A DNA stretch of 49,626 nucleotides from Clostridiales bacterium (GTDB lineage Bacteria; Bacillota; Clostridia; Oscillospirales; CAG-272). This document shows, one piece after another, positions 1 to 7,324 of this stretch. The notes beneath the pieces were generated by a model. That model was not told the DNA's origin. It was given only the letters and a program-made list of their open reading frames with translations, and did not search any database. The stretch is taken from positions 1 to 49,626 of the forward strand of contig JAILLB010000102.1 in the NCBI GenBank assembly GCA_024693345.1, given 5' to 3'. The first letter of the stretch is position 1. Each line of letters starts with the position of its first letter. The translations under genes were made by a program, and so were the position numbers.

Positions 1-1938
1 GATCCTGAAGAGATGATAGGCAATGGAGTATCCATAGTCTGTTACGTAACTAACTCAAGCGGAACAATAACTGAAACAGTGCTCTCAGACATTCCGCCGG
101 TACCTACTCCCGACGGATATGCGAGCTGGGTATATGAAGGATTTCTCAGCACGGGAGTCGGAACCATACAATATGTGGAGCAGACCCCGTATGTCACTTA
201 TACTTACGATGCAAGAGGGAATGTGACAAAAGAAGAATACAACAACGGAACAGAGACAACTTATACATACTATTCAACAGGACTTCCACAGACAATAACA
301 AACAAGAAGGGCAACACGACATTGTCCTCGTACAGTTATACCTACTATCCGGACGGAAACATAGCGAGTGTCACAGAGACAGGCAAAGTGACATACTACA
401 GCTATGACGGGTACGGGAGATTGACTGAAGAAAGAACAGTTGCAAACAACAGTACAAAGATAGTATCATATACTTACGATAACAGCGGCAACAGAACGAG
501 CAAAACAGAGAACGGAGTTCTGACAAGCTATACTTTCGATAACAACAACAGAATAACGACAGAACTTACAGGAACAGTTCTCACGTACTATTCTTACGAC
601 AACAACGGGAATCTGCTCAGCAGTCTTGTCGGAGGAAACTACACCGGGACATATACCTATGACCTGTTCAACAGGGAAAAGAGTTTCACGCCCAATTTTA
701 TCAGCTATACCTACTATACGTACAGAGCAGATGGGCTCAGGCATTCAATCGGAAGCACAACACACTGCTGGGACGGAACAAACATTGTTTGTGACGTAGA
801 CGGAACAGATTATATCCTCTATTTCAGAGCAATTAGCCTTGTATTCTACAGAGAAAACAGTACAGACAAGTATTACCTGAGAAACATCCAGGGAGATATA
901 ATACAGCTGACAAACTCAGGCGGAGTTGTAGTCAAGAGTTACACATATGACGCTTACGGAGAAGAGAAGAATCCTAATTCAAATGATAACAACCCGTTCA
1001 GGTACAGAGGCGAGTATTACGACAAGGTAACAGGAACAATATATCTCAGAGCCAGAAGTTATTCAGCATCAAGAGGTGTATTTACCACAGAAGACCCAAT
1101 TCGAGATGGAGACAACTGGTATGGGTATTGCTATGGTAACCCAATAAAGTATACAGATCCACTTGGACTATTTGGATGGCTCGATGTATTAAAGATTGCT
1201 GCGATTGTCGTCACTACGGCTGTTGTTGTGGCTGCTGTAGTTGCGACTGCGGGCGCAGCAGCGGCTGCGGTTGGAGTAGGTGCGGGAATTATAGCATCTT
1301 CAATGGGTGCAGCCGCAGCAACTGCAGCTACAGTTACAACAGTGGCAACAACTGTAGCGACAGTTGGTTGTGCAGCATTAGCAGTTGGAAATATTGCTGT
1401 CGGTGTCAGTGATATTGTTGAAATAGCAACTGAAGGATATAACCCGATTAGAGATACAGTTTTCAATGGAAATCAGGAAGCATATGACTATGCGAAGTTT
1501 GGCCTTGGTCTTTTGACATATTGTGAAATTGACCTTGGAATAAGAAACACATGTGTAAAAAATAATGAAAAACGAGAGAATAAGGCACAAGTTCAAGAAA
1601 ATAAGGATAGGGGTTCGAGAGCAGAAAGCGATTTTGCAAAAGAAAATGGAGGAACAAAACAGTATTATGAAACAAAACAAGGTGGTCGTTTTGTTGACAA
1701 CCTTAAAGACGGTGTTGCTCGAGAAATAAAAGTTGGACGTGTTTCTGCAACCAATTTCATAACAAACCAAGTTGCTAAAGATGCTGAATTGCTTAGTGAA
1801 AATAGAGTTGACAAAGTAGAGTGGCATTTTTTTGGGAGTGTTGTCACAGGGAAAATTGGACCGACAAAAAATCTAAATGCTTTATTAGAATCAAATGGAA
1901 TTAGAGTGGTAATTTACGATAATGGTAAAATGTATTAA
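1..1938 (+). CDS. RHS/YD-repeat polymorphic toxin, C-terminal part (5' end outside window)
   Basis: The frame is open to the left edge, so this is the 3' part of a longer gene. About twelve YD-type repeats (TYDARGN, SYDGYGR, TYDNSGN and similar) run from about 190 to 960. The RHS core follows at about 990-1170, with YRGEYYDKVTG, YLRARSY and the closing DPLG. RHS cores of this kind form a shell that holds a C-terminal toxin, often released by self-cleavage near DPxG. After DPLG comes an Ala/Val/Thr-rich hydrophobic stretch (1187-1420), perhaps for membrane passage, then a tip domain (about 1606-1935). The tip shows an Asp (1696) and an E-I-K triplet (1723-1731), arranged like a PD-(D/E)xK nuclease, and a WHFF...TG..GP tail seen in RHS toxins. 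DNA becomes more AT-rich from about 1430, which suggests a swapped tip. Nuclease activity is inferred; the RHS identity is clear. Confidence 0.93.
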   Translation, partial: DPEEMIGNGVSIVCYVTNSSGTITETVLSDIPPVPTPDGYASWVYEGFLSTGVGTIQYVEQTPYVTYTYDARGNVTKEEYNNGTETTYTYYSTGLPQTITNKKGNTTLSSYSYTYYPDGNIASVTETGKVTYYSYDGYGRLTEERTVANNSTKIVSYTYDNSGNRTSKTENGVLTSYTFDNNNRITTELTGTVLTYYSYDNNGNLLSSLVGGNYTGTYTYDLFNREKSFTPNFISYTYYTYRADGLRHSIGSTTHCWDGTNIVCDVDGTDYILYFRAISLVFYRENSTDKYYLRNIQGDIIQLTNSGGVVVKSYTYDAYGEEKNPNSNDNNPFRYRGEYYDKVTGTIYLRARSYSASRGVFTTEDPIRDGDNWYGYCYGNPIKYTDPLGLFGWLDVLKIAAIVVTTAVVVAAVVATAGAAAAAVGVGAGIIASSMGAAAATAATVTTVATTVATVGCAALAVGNIAVGVSDIVEIATEGYNPIRDTVFNGNQEAYDYAKFGLGLLTYCEIDLGIRNTCVKNNEKRENKAQVQENKDRGSRAESDFAKENGGTKQYYETKQGGRFVDNLKDGVAREIKVGRVSATNFITNQVAKDAELLSENRVDKVEWHFFGSVVTGKIGPTKNLNALLESNGIRVVIYDNGKMY

Positions 1939-1950
1939 GAAGGGATGTCC

Positions 1951-2535
1951 ATGAAATACGAAAGAATTGAATATCCATATAACTTTTATGGATTTGATGA
2001 AATGACAAATAAGCAAGCAAAACAGTATTTTGAGTGGTATATGAGTGTGATGGAGGAGAGAATTGCATATCTGGAACACTACGTAAACAATGATGGAACG
2101 ACAATAAAGTTAGATTATTCCCGTGATTCATTGATAGTTTTGTGGAAATGGTTCGAGACAAAAATATATCTTGAAGAAAAGCCAATAGAGGAATACGAGA
2201 GAGAATTAACTGAAACGCAAGAATGTTTTAGAGAATATGTAAGTAAAGAAAGCTTGTCGATTGAGACAAAAAGAATAATGAGCGATGTTGCGGTTTATTA
2301 TGGTGAAACATTTAGAAGATGTTTTCCAATTGATTTGCACTGGGATTATGTAAGGGGTGGCAGATGCCATGTATCATACCACAGACCAGTTTTGTATGGA
2401 TTCAATACAAAGAATCCACGTATGGATTTTGATCCTTGGTTAATAGTTACCAACTTGGCACGAAAATCGTTAAGAGAAAATGAAGAAAAAAGGCTTATTA
2501 ACAACTTAGATTTCTGGAGTGAGCATTATTCGTAA
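1951..2535 (+). CDS. Candidate immunity protein for the upstream RHS toxin
   Basis: This 194-residue protein starts 12 bases after the toxin stop codon. I chose ATG 1951 rather than 1945 because the ribosome binding site AGAAGGG (1938-1944) abuts 1945 but sits six bases from 1951. It has no signal peptide and no membrane segment, is rich in Trp, Tyr and charged residues, and contains LDYSRDSL followed by WKWFETKI. A soluble, AT-rich gene directly behind an RHS tip is the usual place for the cognate immunity gene, so its likely job is to bind and neutralise the tip nuclease in the cytoplasm. I cannot assign a named Imm family with certainty. The same LDYS...WxWF motif recurs in a broken copy at 2694-2762, which supports a repeatedly gained immunity family. 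Confidence 0.7.
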   Translation: MKYERIEYPYNFYGFDEMTNKQAKQYFEWYMSVMEERIAYLEHYVNNDGTTIKLDYSRDSLIVLWKWFETKIYLEEKPIEEYERELTETQECFREYVSKESLSIETKRIMSDVAVYYGETFRRCFPIDLHWDYVRGGRCHVSYHRPVLYGFNTKNPRMDFDPWLIVTNLARKSLRENEEKRLINNLDFWSEHYS

Positions 2536-2693
2536 AAATACGGATCCTTTGCATGTTTTCAGGAAATATGCCTAACTCAAGCCAAGCTTTCATGAAATAA
2601 AAAGACAAAACAATGCAAGCAGTATCTGTATATGTGTAACATGAATGAAAAAAGCGTTTTAAATAATATGTCAGTCTGGCTGGTTGGCAATAA

Positions 2694-2762
2694 ATAAATG
2701 TATTAGACTATTCACGTAAATCATTAACACCGATGTGAAGTTGGTTTGAACCGCAAATATGT
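2694..2762 (+). pseudogene. Relic of a second immunity gene of the same family
   Basis: Read in frame from 2694, this stretch encodes INVLDYSRKSLTPM, a TGA stop at 2736, then SWFEPQI. It lines up without gaps with the intact immunity protein (TIKLDYSRDSLIVLWKWFETKI); the stop replaces the Trp codon TGG by one base. Only about 23 codons can be aligned. A TAA lies just upstream (2691) and the rest of the 2536-2845 gap has stops in all frames I tried. This looks like the conserved core of a decayed immunity gene left from an earlier toxin tip. Confidence 0.6.
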
Positions 2763-2845
2763 GTATTGTGTGAAAACTATCACAAGATATGGTTATCAAA
2801 TGAAGTGTGCTGAGATTATTTTAAATCAAAAAATGCAGATATGAT

Positions 2846-2883
2846 AAAAATGGGGCTGTTGCAAAAACGATTGCAACAGCCCC
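2846..2883 (-). terminator. Intrinsic terminator for the uvrC-rsmD-coaD operon
   Basis: A perfect 13-bp stem (2852-2864 with 2871-2883, GGGGCTGTTGCAA) closes a six-base loop. On the minus strand it is followed by a run of five T (2850-2846). It lies 53 bases after the coaD stop codon and faces the RHS region. Confidence 0.85.
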
Positions 2884-2936
2884 ACTTCTGTACCATGAAC
2901 AATTTGAATTGATGCTGGTGTGTGAAATGACGAAAA

Positions 2937-3407
2937 TTAACCGAACAACAGTTCGTATACTCCTTCCGGTAGCAGACTCTTTATGTCTTCGCCTTTCTTT
3001 ATTTTTTCTCTGACTAAAGTGGAACTGACTATGGAATAGTCGTCTTCGGATTTAATGAGCTCGGTCTCGACTCCTCCACGGTAGTAATTGTACACCGCCT
3101 GAAGGTGCTCATACTCATAGTCTTTTTCGTTTCTGTATCCTTTGACTATTAAATCAACCTTATTGTCGTGTGCAAAGTCAGCTAGGAGTCCTTTGCCGTC
3201 AACCACTCTGACGTTTTGGAATTCTCTGACTGCACGCATGACGGCCTTAATTCTCGTCTTTTTGTCAAACATCGGACTCTTTTCTGCATTGTCAAACACA
3301 CCTATTATCACTTCTGAATAGGTGGAGCATAACTTATCAAAAAGAGATTTATGACCTATTGTGACAGGATCAAAAACTCCTGCTGTCATTACTATTTTGT
3401 CAATCAT
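2937..3407 (-). CDS. coaD: Phosphopantetheine adenylyltransferase
   Basis: This enzyme transfers AMP from ATP to 4'-phosphopantetheine, giving dephospho-CoA, the fourth step of coenzyme A synthesis, in the cytoplasm. The 156 residues match the family length. The N-terminus has the nucleotidyltransferase signature GVFDPVTIGH (residues about 9-18), a T-x-G-H variant. YRNEKDYEYE (about 95-104) and the C-terminal nucleotide motif VSSTLVRE (about 127-134) are also present. Its start overlaps the end of rsmD by eight bases, so the two are probably translationally coupled. The usual GSFDP is GVFDP here, a mild difference. The rsmD-coaD pairing is common in Gram-positive genomes. Confidence 0.95.
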   Translation of the reverse strand: MIDKIVMTAGVFDPVTIGHKSLFDKLCSTYSEVIIGVFDNAEKSPMFDKKTRIKAVMRAVREFQNVRVVDGKGLLADFAHDNKVDLIVKGYRNEKDYEYEHLQAVYNYYRGGVETELIKSEDDYSIVSSTLVREKIKKGEDIKSLLPEGVYELLFG

Positions 3408-3972
3408 TTTTATCCTTCTTCTTTAAGTAAAAAATATGAAGTCTTCCGTATGATGCTTCTTTGATGAGGTCGTAGTAATCGAGAATCTGAGGCTCGCGCA
3501 CTGTGAGGCCTGCGTATCCATCTTCACAAACAATTATTCCCGTATCTGAAAGAATGTCACATTTGGCAATTGTTTTCAGAGTTGACGGGATTATTTTTTT
3601 CTCGTAAGGAGGATCTACAAAGATAAGGTCAAATTTTATTCTTCCTGCGACACTTTTGACATATCTCATTGCATCCGTACACCTGACTTCGGATCTGTCT
3701 GAGAGTTTTGTCTTTTCACAGTTACGTCTTACAATTTCAATTGCTTCTTTTGAAGAATCAGTGAAAACACAGTGCTTTGCTCCTCTTGAAATGGTTTCAA
3801 GTCCCATCTGACCTGATCCGGCAAACAAATCCAGTACATTCCTTCCTTCAATATCTGAAGATATTGTGTTGAATATTGCTTCCTTTGCAAATTCAGTTGT
3901 CGGTCTTGTGGTATCGCCTGGGAGCGTAAAGAGCTTGGTGCCTCTTGCGGTTCCGGTAATTATTCGCATCAT
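3400..3972 (-). CDS. rsmD: 16S rRNA (guanine-N2)-methyltransferase RsmD
   Basis: RsmD methylates N2 of G966 (E. coli numbering) in 16S rRNA of the small subunit, using S-adenosylmethionine. The protein has 190 residues, the usual length. The N-terminal RIITGTARGTKL and TRPTTEFAKEAIFN are typical of the family. The SAM-binding loop is DLFAGSGQMGLE (about 48-59), and the catalytic motif DPPY (FVDPPYEKK, about 120-128) identifies an amino-methyltransferase. The start codon ATG at 3972 overlaps the uvrC stop as ATGA, so ribosomes can pass from uvrC to rsmD. A second ATG follows immediately, so the start could be one codon later. Confidence 0.95.
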   Translation of the reverse strand: MMRIITGTARGTKLFTLPGDTTRPTTEFAKEAIFNTISSDIEGRNVLDLFAGSGQMGLETISRGAKHCVFTDSSKEAIEIVRRNCEKTKLSDRSEVRCTDAMRYVKSVAGRIKFDLIFVDPPYEKKIIPSTLKTIAKCDILSDTGIIVCEDGYAGLTVREPQILDYYDLIKEASYGRLHIFYLKKKDKND

Positions 3973-5810
3973 TTGTTTTGTCCTCGCTTGTCGGAAAAGT
4001 ATCCGATTATGTCCAGAGCTGTCTCTTCGTTTATGCCTTTTACAGACATCAGCTCTTCTTTGGTTGCATTTTTGACTCCTGCCAGGCCTCCGAATCTGGA
4101 CAACAGTTCTTTTGCCTTTGCAGGTCCTATTCCTTTGATGTTTTCAAGCACAGAAGTTTTTTCGGTTTTTCTCTTGGATTTGTTCATGCTTCCCACTGTG
4201 TATCTGTGGACTTCTTCCTGAATTCTGTATATGAGCGCAAATACATCTCTTTCCTGGAGAATGTCTATTTCTCCATCTTCAGACACAAGTGCTCTTGTTC
4301 TGTGCTTGTCGTCTTTGACCATTCCGAGCAGCGGTACAAAGCAGTTTTCTTCTCTGAACAAATCTGAAATGACGCTGAGGTGGGCCTTTCCTCCGTCCAA
4401 AAGAATGAGGTCAGGCAATTTTGCATTCTCATCATCAAAGTGTGTAAGATGTCTCTTCAGAGCCTCACGCATCGATGCGTAGTCATCCTGGGATTTCTGT
4501 GACTTCATTTTGAAAAGTCTGTAGTCGCTTTTTGAAGGCTTGCCGTCGACAAAGACCACCATGCCTGCAACTATGTTTTCGTTTCCAATATTTGAAATGT
4601 CAAATGCTTCAATTCTCTCGGGGACTACTTCCAACCCTGTTATTTTTGCGAGTCTTGCAAGTGTCATCTCATTTCTTGATGAACTGGATTTGTATTCGTG
4701 GCACTTCTGGGCTGCGTTTTCTTCAGCCATTGTGACCAGTTTTGCTTTTTCACCTTTTTCTGGTATGTTAATCTTAACCTTATATTCAGCCCTTTCACTC
4801 AGCCACTTGGAGAGAAGAGCAGAATCTTCTTCAGTCAAAACGGAAGACACTTCAATTTCTTTCGGGATATATCCGCGCTTTTCATACAGTTCGCACATAT
4901 ATGTGACAAGGGCAGAAGAATCTATGATTTCGCCTCCGGAAAAGTATTCGGTTTCCGAATCCATTAGTTTTCCATCTCTTATGTACAAGGCAGTGATGGC
5001 AGATATTTCGCTTTCCGAGTGAGTTGCTATAACATCTCTTTCAACTCCGACCTGTGCAACAACTTTCTGCTTGTCGCTTAGCTTGTCAATTGCCCTTATT
5101 CTGTCTCTGAAAACGGCTGCCAGTTCATACTGCTCGTTTTCAGAAGCTGTATTCATTTTGTTCTGCAGGTCAATTTTCAGTGACGATGAACCATTTGCCA
5201 AAAAGTCCAGGGCCATGTCAAGTCTGAGCATATAGTCTTCGGTCGAAACGCTTTCAAGGCATGGCGAAACGCACCCCATCTGTCTGTAAATGCAGTGTCG
5301 TATTTTCCCTTTATCTTTTGGGAAAGAGTGGCGGCAGGAGGGAAGACCGAAAGTCTTGACCATTGCGGATATAACTCCGTAAACTGTTGCTGTGCTTGTA
5401 TACGGGCCGAAGTATTTAACCTTTTTGTCTTTTCTGGATCTTGTCATGAAAAAACGAGGATATTCGTCATTCAGGTTAATGGCTATATACGGGTAAGATT
5501 TGTCGTCCTTGAGTTTGACGTTATATTTCGGCTTATGGAGTTTTATGAGGCTGTTTTCAAGAGATAATGCCTCTATTTCCGTGTCGCACACTATATATTC
5601 AAAGTCCGCAATTTTGCTTGTCATCGCATCGGTTTTGACACTCTTGAAATCGGTGTTGTTGAAATACTGTGAAACCCTGTTTCTCAGCTTTCTGGACTTT
5701 CCGACATAGATTATCTTTCCCGATGAGTCATGCATTATGTAAACGCCTGGACAAAGGGGCAGTAGAGCGGCTTTTTCTTTAAGTGCGTTTGCGTATTTTG
5801 AGTTGACCAT
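3969..5810 (-). CDS. uvrC: Excinuclease ABC subunit C
   Basis: UvrC makes the two incisions on either side of bulky DNA lesions in nucleotide excision repair with UvrA and UvrB. Domains in order: GIY-YIG nuclease (GVYIMHDSSGKIIYVGKS, about residues 21-38) for the 3' cut, a UVR helix pair (LAAVFRDRIRAI) that contacts UvrB, the RNase H-like nuclease (FDISNIGNENIVAGMVVF, LILLDGGKAHLS) for the 5' cut, and C-terminal helix-hairpin-helix DNA binding (IKGIGPAKAKELL, VKGINEETALDI). I place the start at ATG 5810, giving 613 residues, preceded by GAAGG. An in-frame ATG at 5852 lies inside the terminator hairpin of ptsH and is rejected. It is first in the uvrC-rsmD-coaD operon; no separate promoter is obvious, so some readthrough from ptsH is possible. 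Confidence 0.96.
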   Translation of the reverse strand: MVNSKYANALKEKAALLPLCPGVYIMHDSSGKIIYVGKSRKLRNRVSQYFNNTDFKSVKTDAMTSKIADFEYIVCDTEIEALSLENSLIKLHKPKYNVKLKDDKSYPYIAINLNDEYPRFFMTRSRKDKKVKYFGPYTSTATVYGVISAMVKTFGLPSCRHSFPKDKGKIRHCIYRQMGCVSPCLESVSTEDYMLRLDMALDFLANGSSSLKIDLQNKMNTASENEQYELAAVFRDRIRAIDKLSDKQKVVAQVGVERDVIATHSESEISAITALYIRDGKLMDSETEYFSGGEIIDSSALVTYMCELYEKRGYIPKEIEVSSVLTEEDSALLSKWLSERAEYKVKINIPEKGEKAKLVTMAEENAAQKCHEYKSSSSRNEMTLARLAKITGLEVVPERIEAFDISNIGNENIVAGMVVFVDGKPSKSDYRLFKMKSQKSQDDYASMREALKRHLTHFDDENAKLPDLILLDGGKAHLSVISDLFREENCFVPLLGMVKDDKHRTRALVSEDGEIDILQERDVFALIYRIQEEVHRYTVGSMNKSKRKTEKTSVLENIKGIGPAKAKELLSRFGGLAGVKNATKEELMSVKGINEETALDIIGYFSDKRGQNK

Positions 5811-5820
5811 GGCTGCCTTC

Positions 5821-5858
5821 AAAAAATACGGCAGATGAAAACGATGTAACATCTGCCG
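5821..5858 (-). terminator. Intrinsic terminator downstream of ptsH
   Basis: A nine-bp stem, CGGCAGATG (5829-5837) with CATCTGCCG (5850-5858), is followed on the minus strand by TATTTTTT (5828-5821). It begins 18 bases after the ptsH stop and ends 10 bases before the uvrC start codon, so readthrough would feed uvrC. Confidence 0.88.
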
Positions 5859-5876
5859 CGTGAATTTGCTTTTTTA

Positions 5877-6146
5877 TTACTGCTGATTTGCAAGTGTTGT
5901 GTTGACGAGTTCTTCGAGTCCGTTCAAAGCTTCAGCTTCATCCGGTCCGTCTGCGACCAAAGTAATTGTCATGCCGCCTGTTATTCCCATTGAGAGAACT
6001 CCGAGAAGGCTCTTTGCGCTTATGCGACGATCATCTTTCTGAATCCATATGGAACTTGTGTATGAATTTGCTTTCTGAATGAAGAAAGTTGCCGGTCTGG
6101 CGTGCAAACCAACACTGTTTTTTATTGTAATATCGCGTGATATCAT
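5877..6146 (-). CDS. ptsH: Phosphocarrier protein HPr
   Basis: HPr carries phosphate from enzyme I to the sugar-specific EII proteins of the phosphotransferase system. The 89-residue protein has the active-site His15 in GLHARPA and the regulatory Ser46 in AKSLLGVLSMG. In Bacillota, HPr kinase phosphorylates Ser46, and HPr-Ser-P then acts with CcpA in catabolite repression. His15 argues against Crh, which lacks it. The gene has its own promoter and terminator and is not next to ptsI, which is not in the window. A cytoplasmic HPr fits the sugar-rich gene content, but no EII component is visible here, so its role may be partly regulatory. Confidence 0.95.
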   Translation of the reverse strand: MISRDITIKNSVGLHARPATFFIQKANSYTSSIWIQKDDRRISAKSLLGVLSMGITGGMTITLVADGPDEAEALNGLEELVNTTLANQQ

Positions 6147-6205
6147 AACTAATCTCCCGTGTTTATCTATTCAAACAAATTGATTTTTCCGTAAATACTT
6201 CGACT

Positions 6206-6233
6206 ATTATAACATATAGTAAATTAAAATCAA
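6206..6233 (-). promoter_or_regulatory. Promoter of ptsH
   Basis: On the minus strand, TTGATT (6233-6228) and TATAAT (6211-6206) are separated by 16 bases, about 60 bases upstream of the HPr start codon. Confidence 0.75.
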
Positions 6234-6255
6234 TAGTTTTTTTGGGCTTGGCACG

Positions 6256-6759
6256 TCAATTTCGGTCTGACGGAGCAGAGATTGAAGTCAAAGTCATTTC
6301 AAACTGAACTCTTGTGGTGTAAACATACACGACACTGTTAATTTCAGCTCTTGTGGTTCCGTTGACATAGAATCCGAGATCTCCTTCAGTTCCGTATAGA
6401 ACAGCGGTTCCCACAATGTTCCAGTTGGTAGGGTGGAATACCTCAATCTGGTTTCCGTTTTCATCTTCAACAAATACGGTTGATCTTTCGGCTTTGATGT
6501 CGGTCACATACCCTATTACTTCATTGTTTGAAGTCAGGTAGAGGTTCGTGCCGTTCTGTACACTCTTGAGCATTTCTTCTGCCGTTGACTGCATTATGTT
6601 GTTGACAGAGAAGCTTACTTCAGTTTTTTTGTTGAGTGCAACTCCGTTAAATACATACAATCTGAGGACAAGGGCTGTGATGCATGCCACGACTATCAGG
6701 ATAATCAGAATGTCAAAGACATTGAATCTGGATTTTTCAACAGGTTTATTCCTAGCCAT
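6256..6759 (-). CDS. DUF4330-type single-span membrane protein (second copy)
   Basis: A 167-residue protein with a short basic N-terminus and one membrane segment (residues about 13-36, FNVFDILIILIVVACITALVL). An outside beta-rich domain follows, with TEVSFSVNNIM and a Gly/Val region (VIGYVTDIKAE). The architecture matches DUF4330, whose function is unknown. It is a paralogue of the gene just upstream (6761-7270): both carry the FN.[FI]D[IV]L membrane start and a similar domain plan. The start ATG lies one base after the upstream stop and has GAGGGAGGA ahead of it, so the two proteins are made together and may form a hetero-oligomer. They are last in the murJ/O-antigen-ligase operon, which hints at a role in envelope polysaccharide assembly (inference). 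Confidence 0.75.
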   Translation of the reverse strand: MARNKPVEKSRFNVFDILIILIVVACITALVLRLYVFNGVALNKKTEVSFSVNNIMQSTAEEMLKSVQNGTNLYLTSNNEVIGYVTDIKAERSTVFVEDENGNQIEVFHPTNWNIVGTAVLYGTEGDLGFYVNGTTRAEINSVVYVYTTRVQFEMTLTSISAPSDRN

Positions 6760-6760
6760 A

Positions 6761-7270
6761 TCAGCGTCCTCCCTCTATCGTGAAGTCAGTGCAGTAAACG
6801 GTGCTTGCATAGTTTCCGTCAGCAAAATACAGAGGAGCTCCTACTAGAATTCTGTTGCCTGCAACAGATGCTATATCATGCTCATCGACAACGCACTCTC
6901 CGCTGATTGTGACGAATAATACGTACAGATTCTCGTATTCACCGGCTACAGCAACTTTGTTGCCCGCTTCATCTGTTTCATATGCACCAGTAATATTGAT
7001 AACCTTCTCAGTTTTTATTGAGATTATTTTCCCCAGTGTCTGGGCTGTTGCGGAATCGAGCACGGTGTCGCCAACACGTATAAGCTTTAGGTTATCTTCG
7101 CTCACCGGTGTTATCTTGACCGTATAACTGATTGAGTATTTCTTGACATTCGCGTTAGTCATTCCTCTTGTAATAACAAAGAAAATGACTGCGGCAACTA
7201 TAACGAGAACCGTTATTATTACCAGTACGTCTATCAGGTTAAATTTTGTTTTGCCGTTAACTTTATCCAT
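6761..7270 (-). CDS. DUF4330-type single-span membrane protein (first copy)
   Basis: This 169-residue protein has a short charged N-terminus (MDKVNGKTK), one membrane segment at about residues 10-34 (FNLIDVLVIITVLVIVAAVI), and an extracytoplasmic domain of about 130 residues beginning YSISYTVKITPV. Family: DUF4330, function unknown. It follows the O-antigen-ligase-like gene by 54 bases and precedes its paralogue with a one-base gap. The two copies are clearly diverged beyond the membrane segment, so this is an old duplication rather than a recent one. Confidence 0.75.
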   Translation of the reverse strand: MDKVNGKTKFNLIDVLVIITVLVIVAAVIFFVITRGMTNANVKKYSISYTVKITPVSEDNLKLIRVGDTVLDSATAQTLGKIISIKTEKVINITGAYETDEAGNKVAVAGEYENLYVLFVTISGECVVDEHDIASVAGNRILVGAPLYFADGNYASTVYCTDFTIEGGR

Positions 7271-7324
7271 GGATTAATGCAGTTGAATCTGCCCTCCTTG
7301 TAAAAGATATTGTTTGTTTGATTG

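Noticed and set aside
1176..1412. Cys-rich 78-residue frame on the plus strand
   Set aside because: It is a shifted reading of the Ala/Val/Gly-rich RHS segment; repeated GCN codons give artificial Cys runs. No ribosome binding site.
5811..5852. Longer uvrC start at 5852
   Set aside because: The ATG falls inside the ptsH terminator hairpin, and GAAGG sits before the ATG at 5810 instead.
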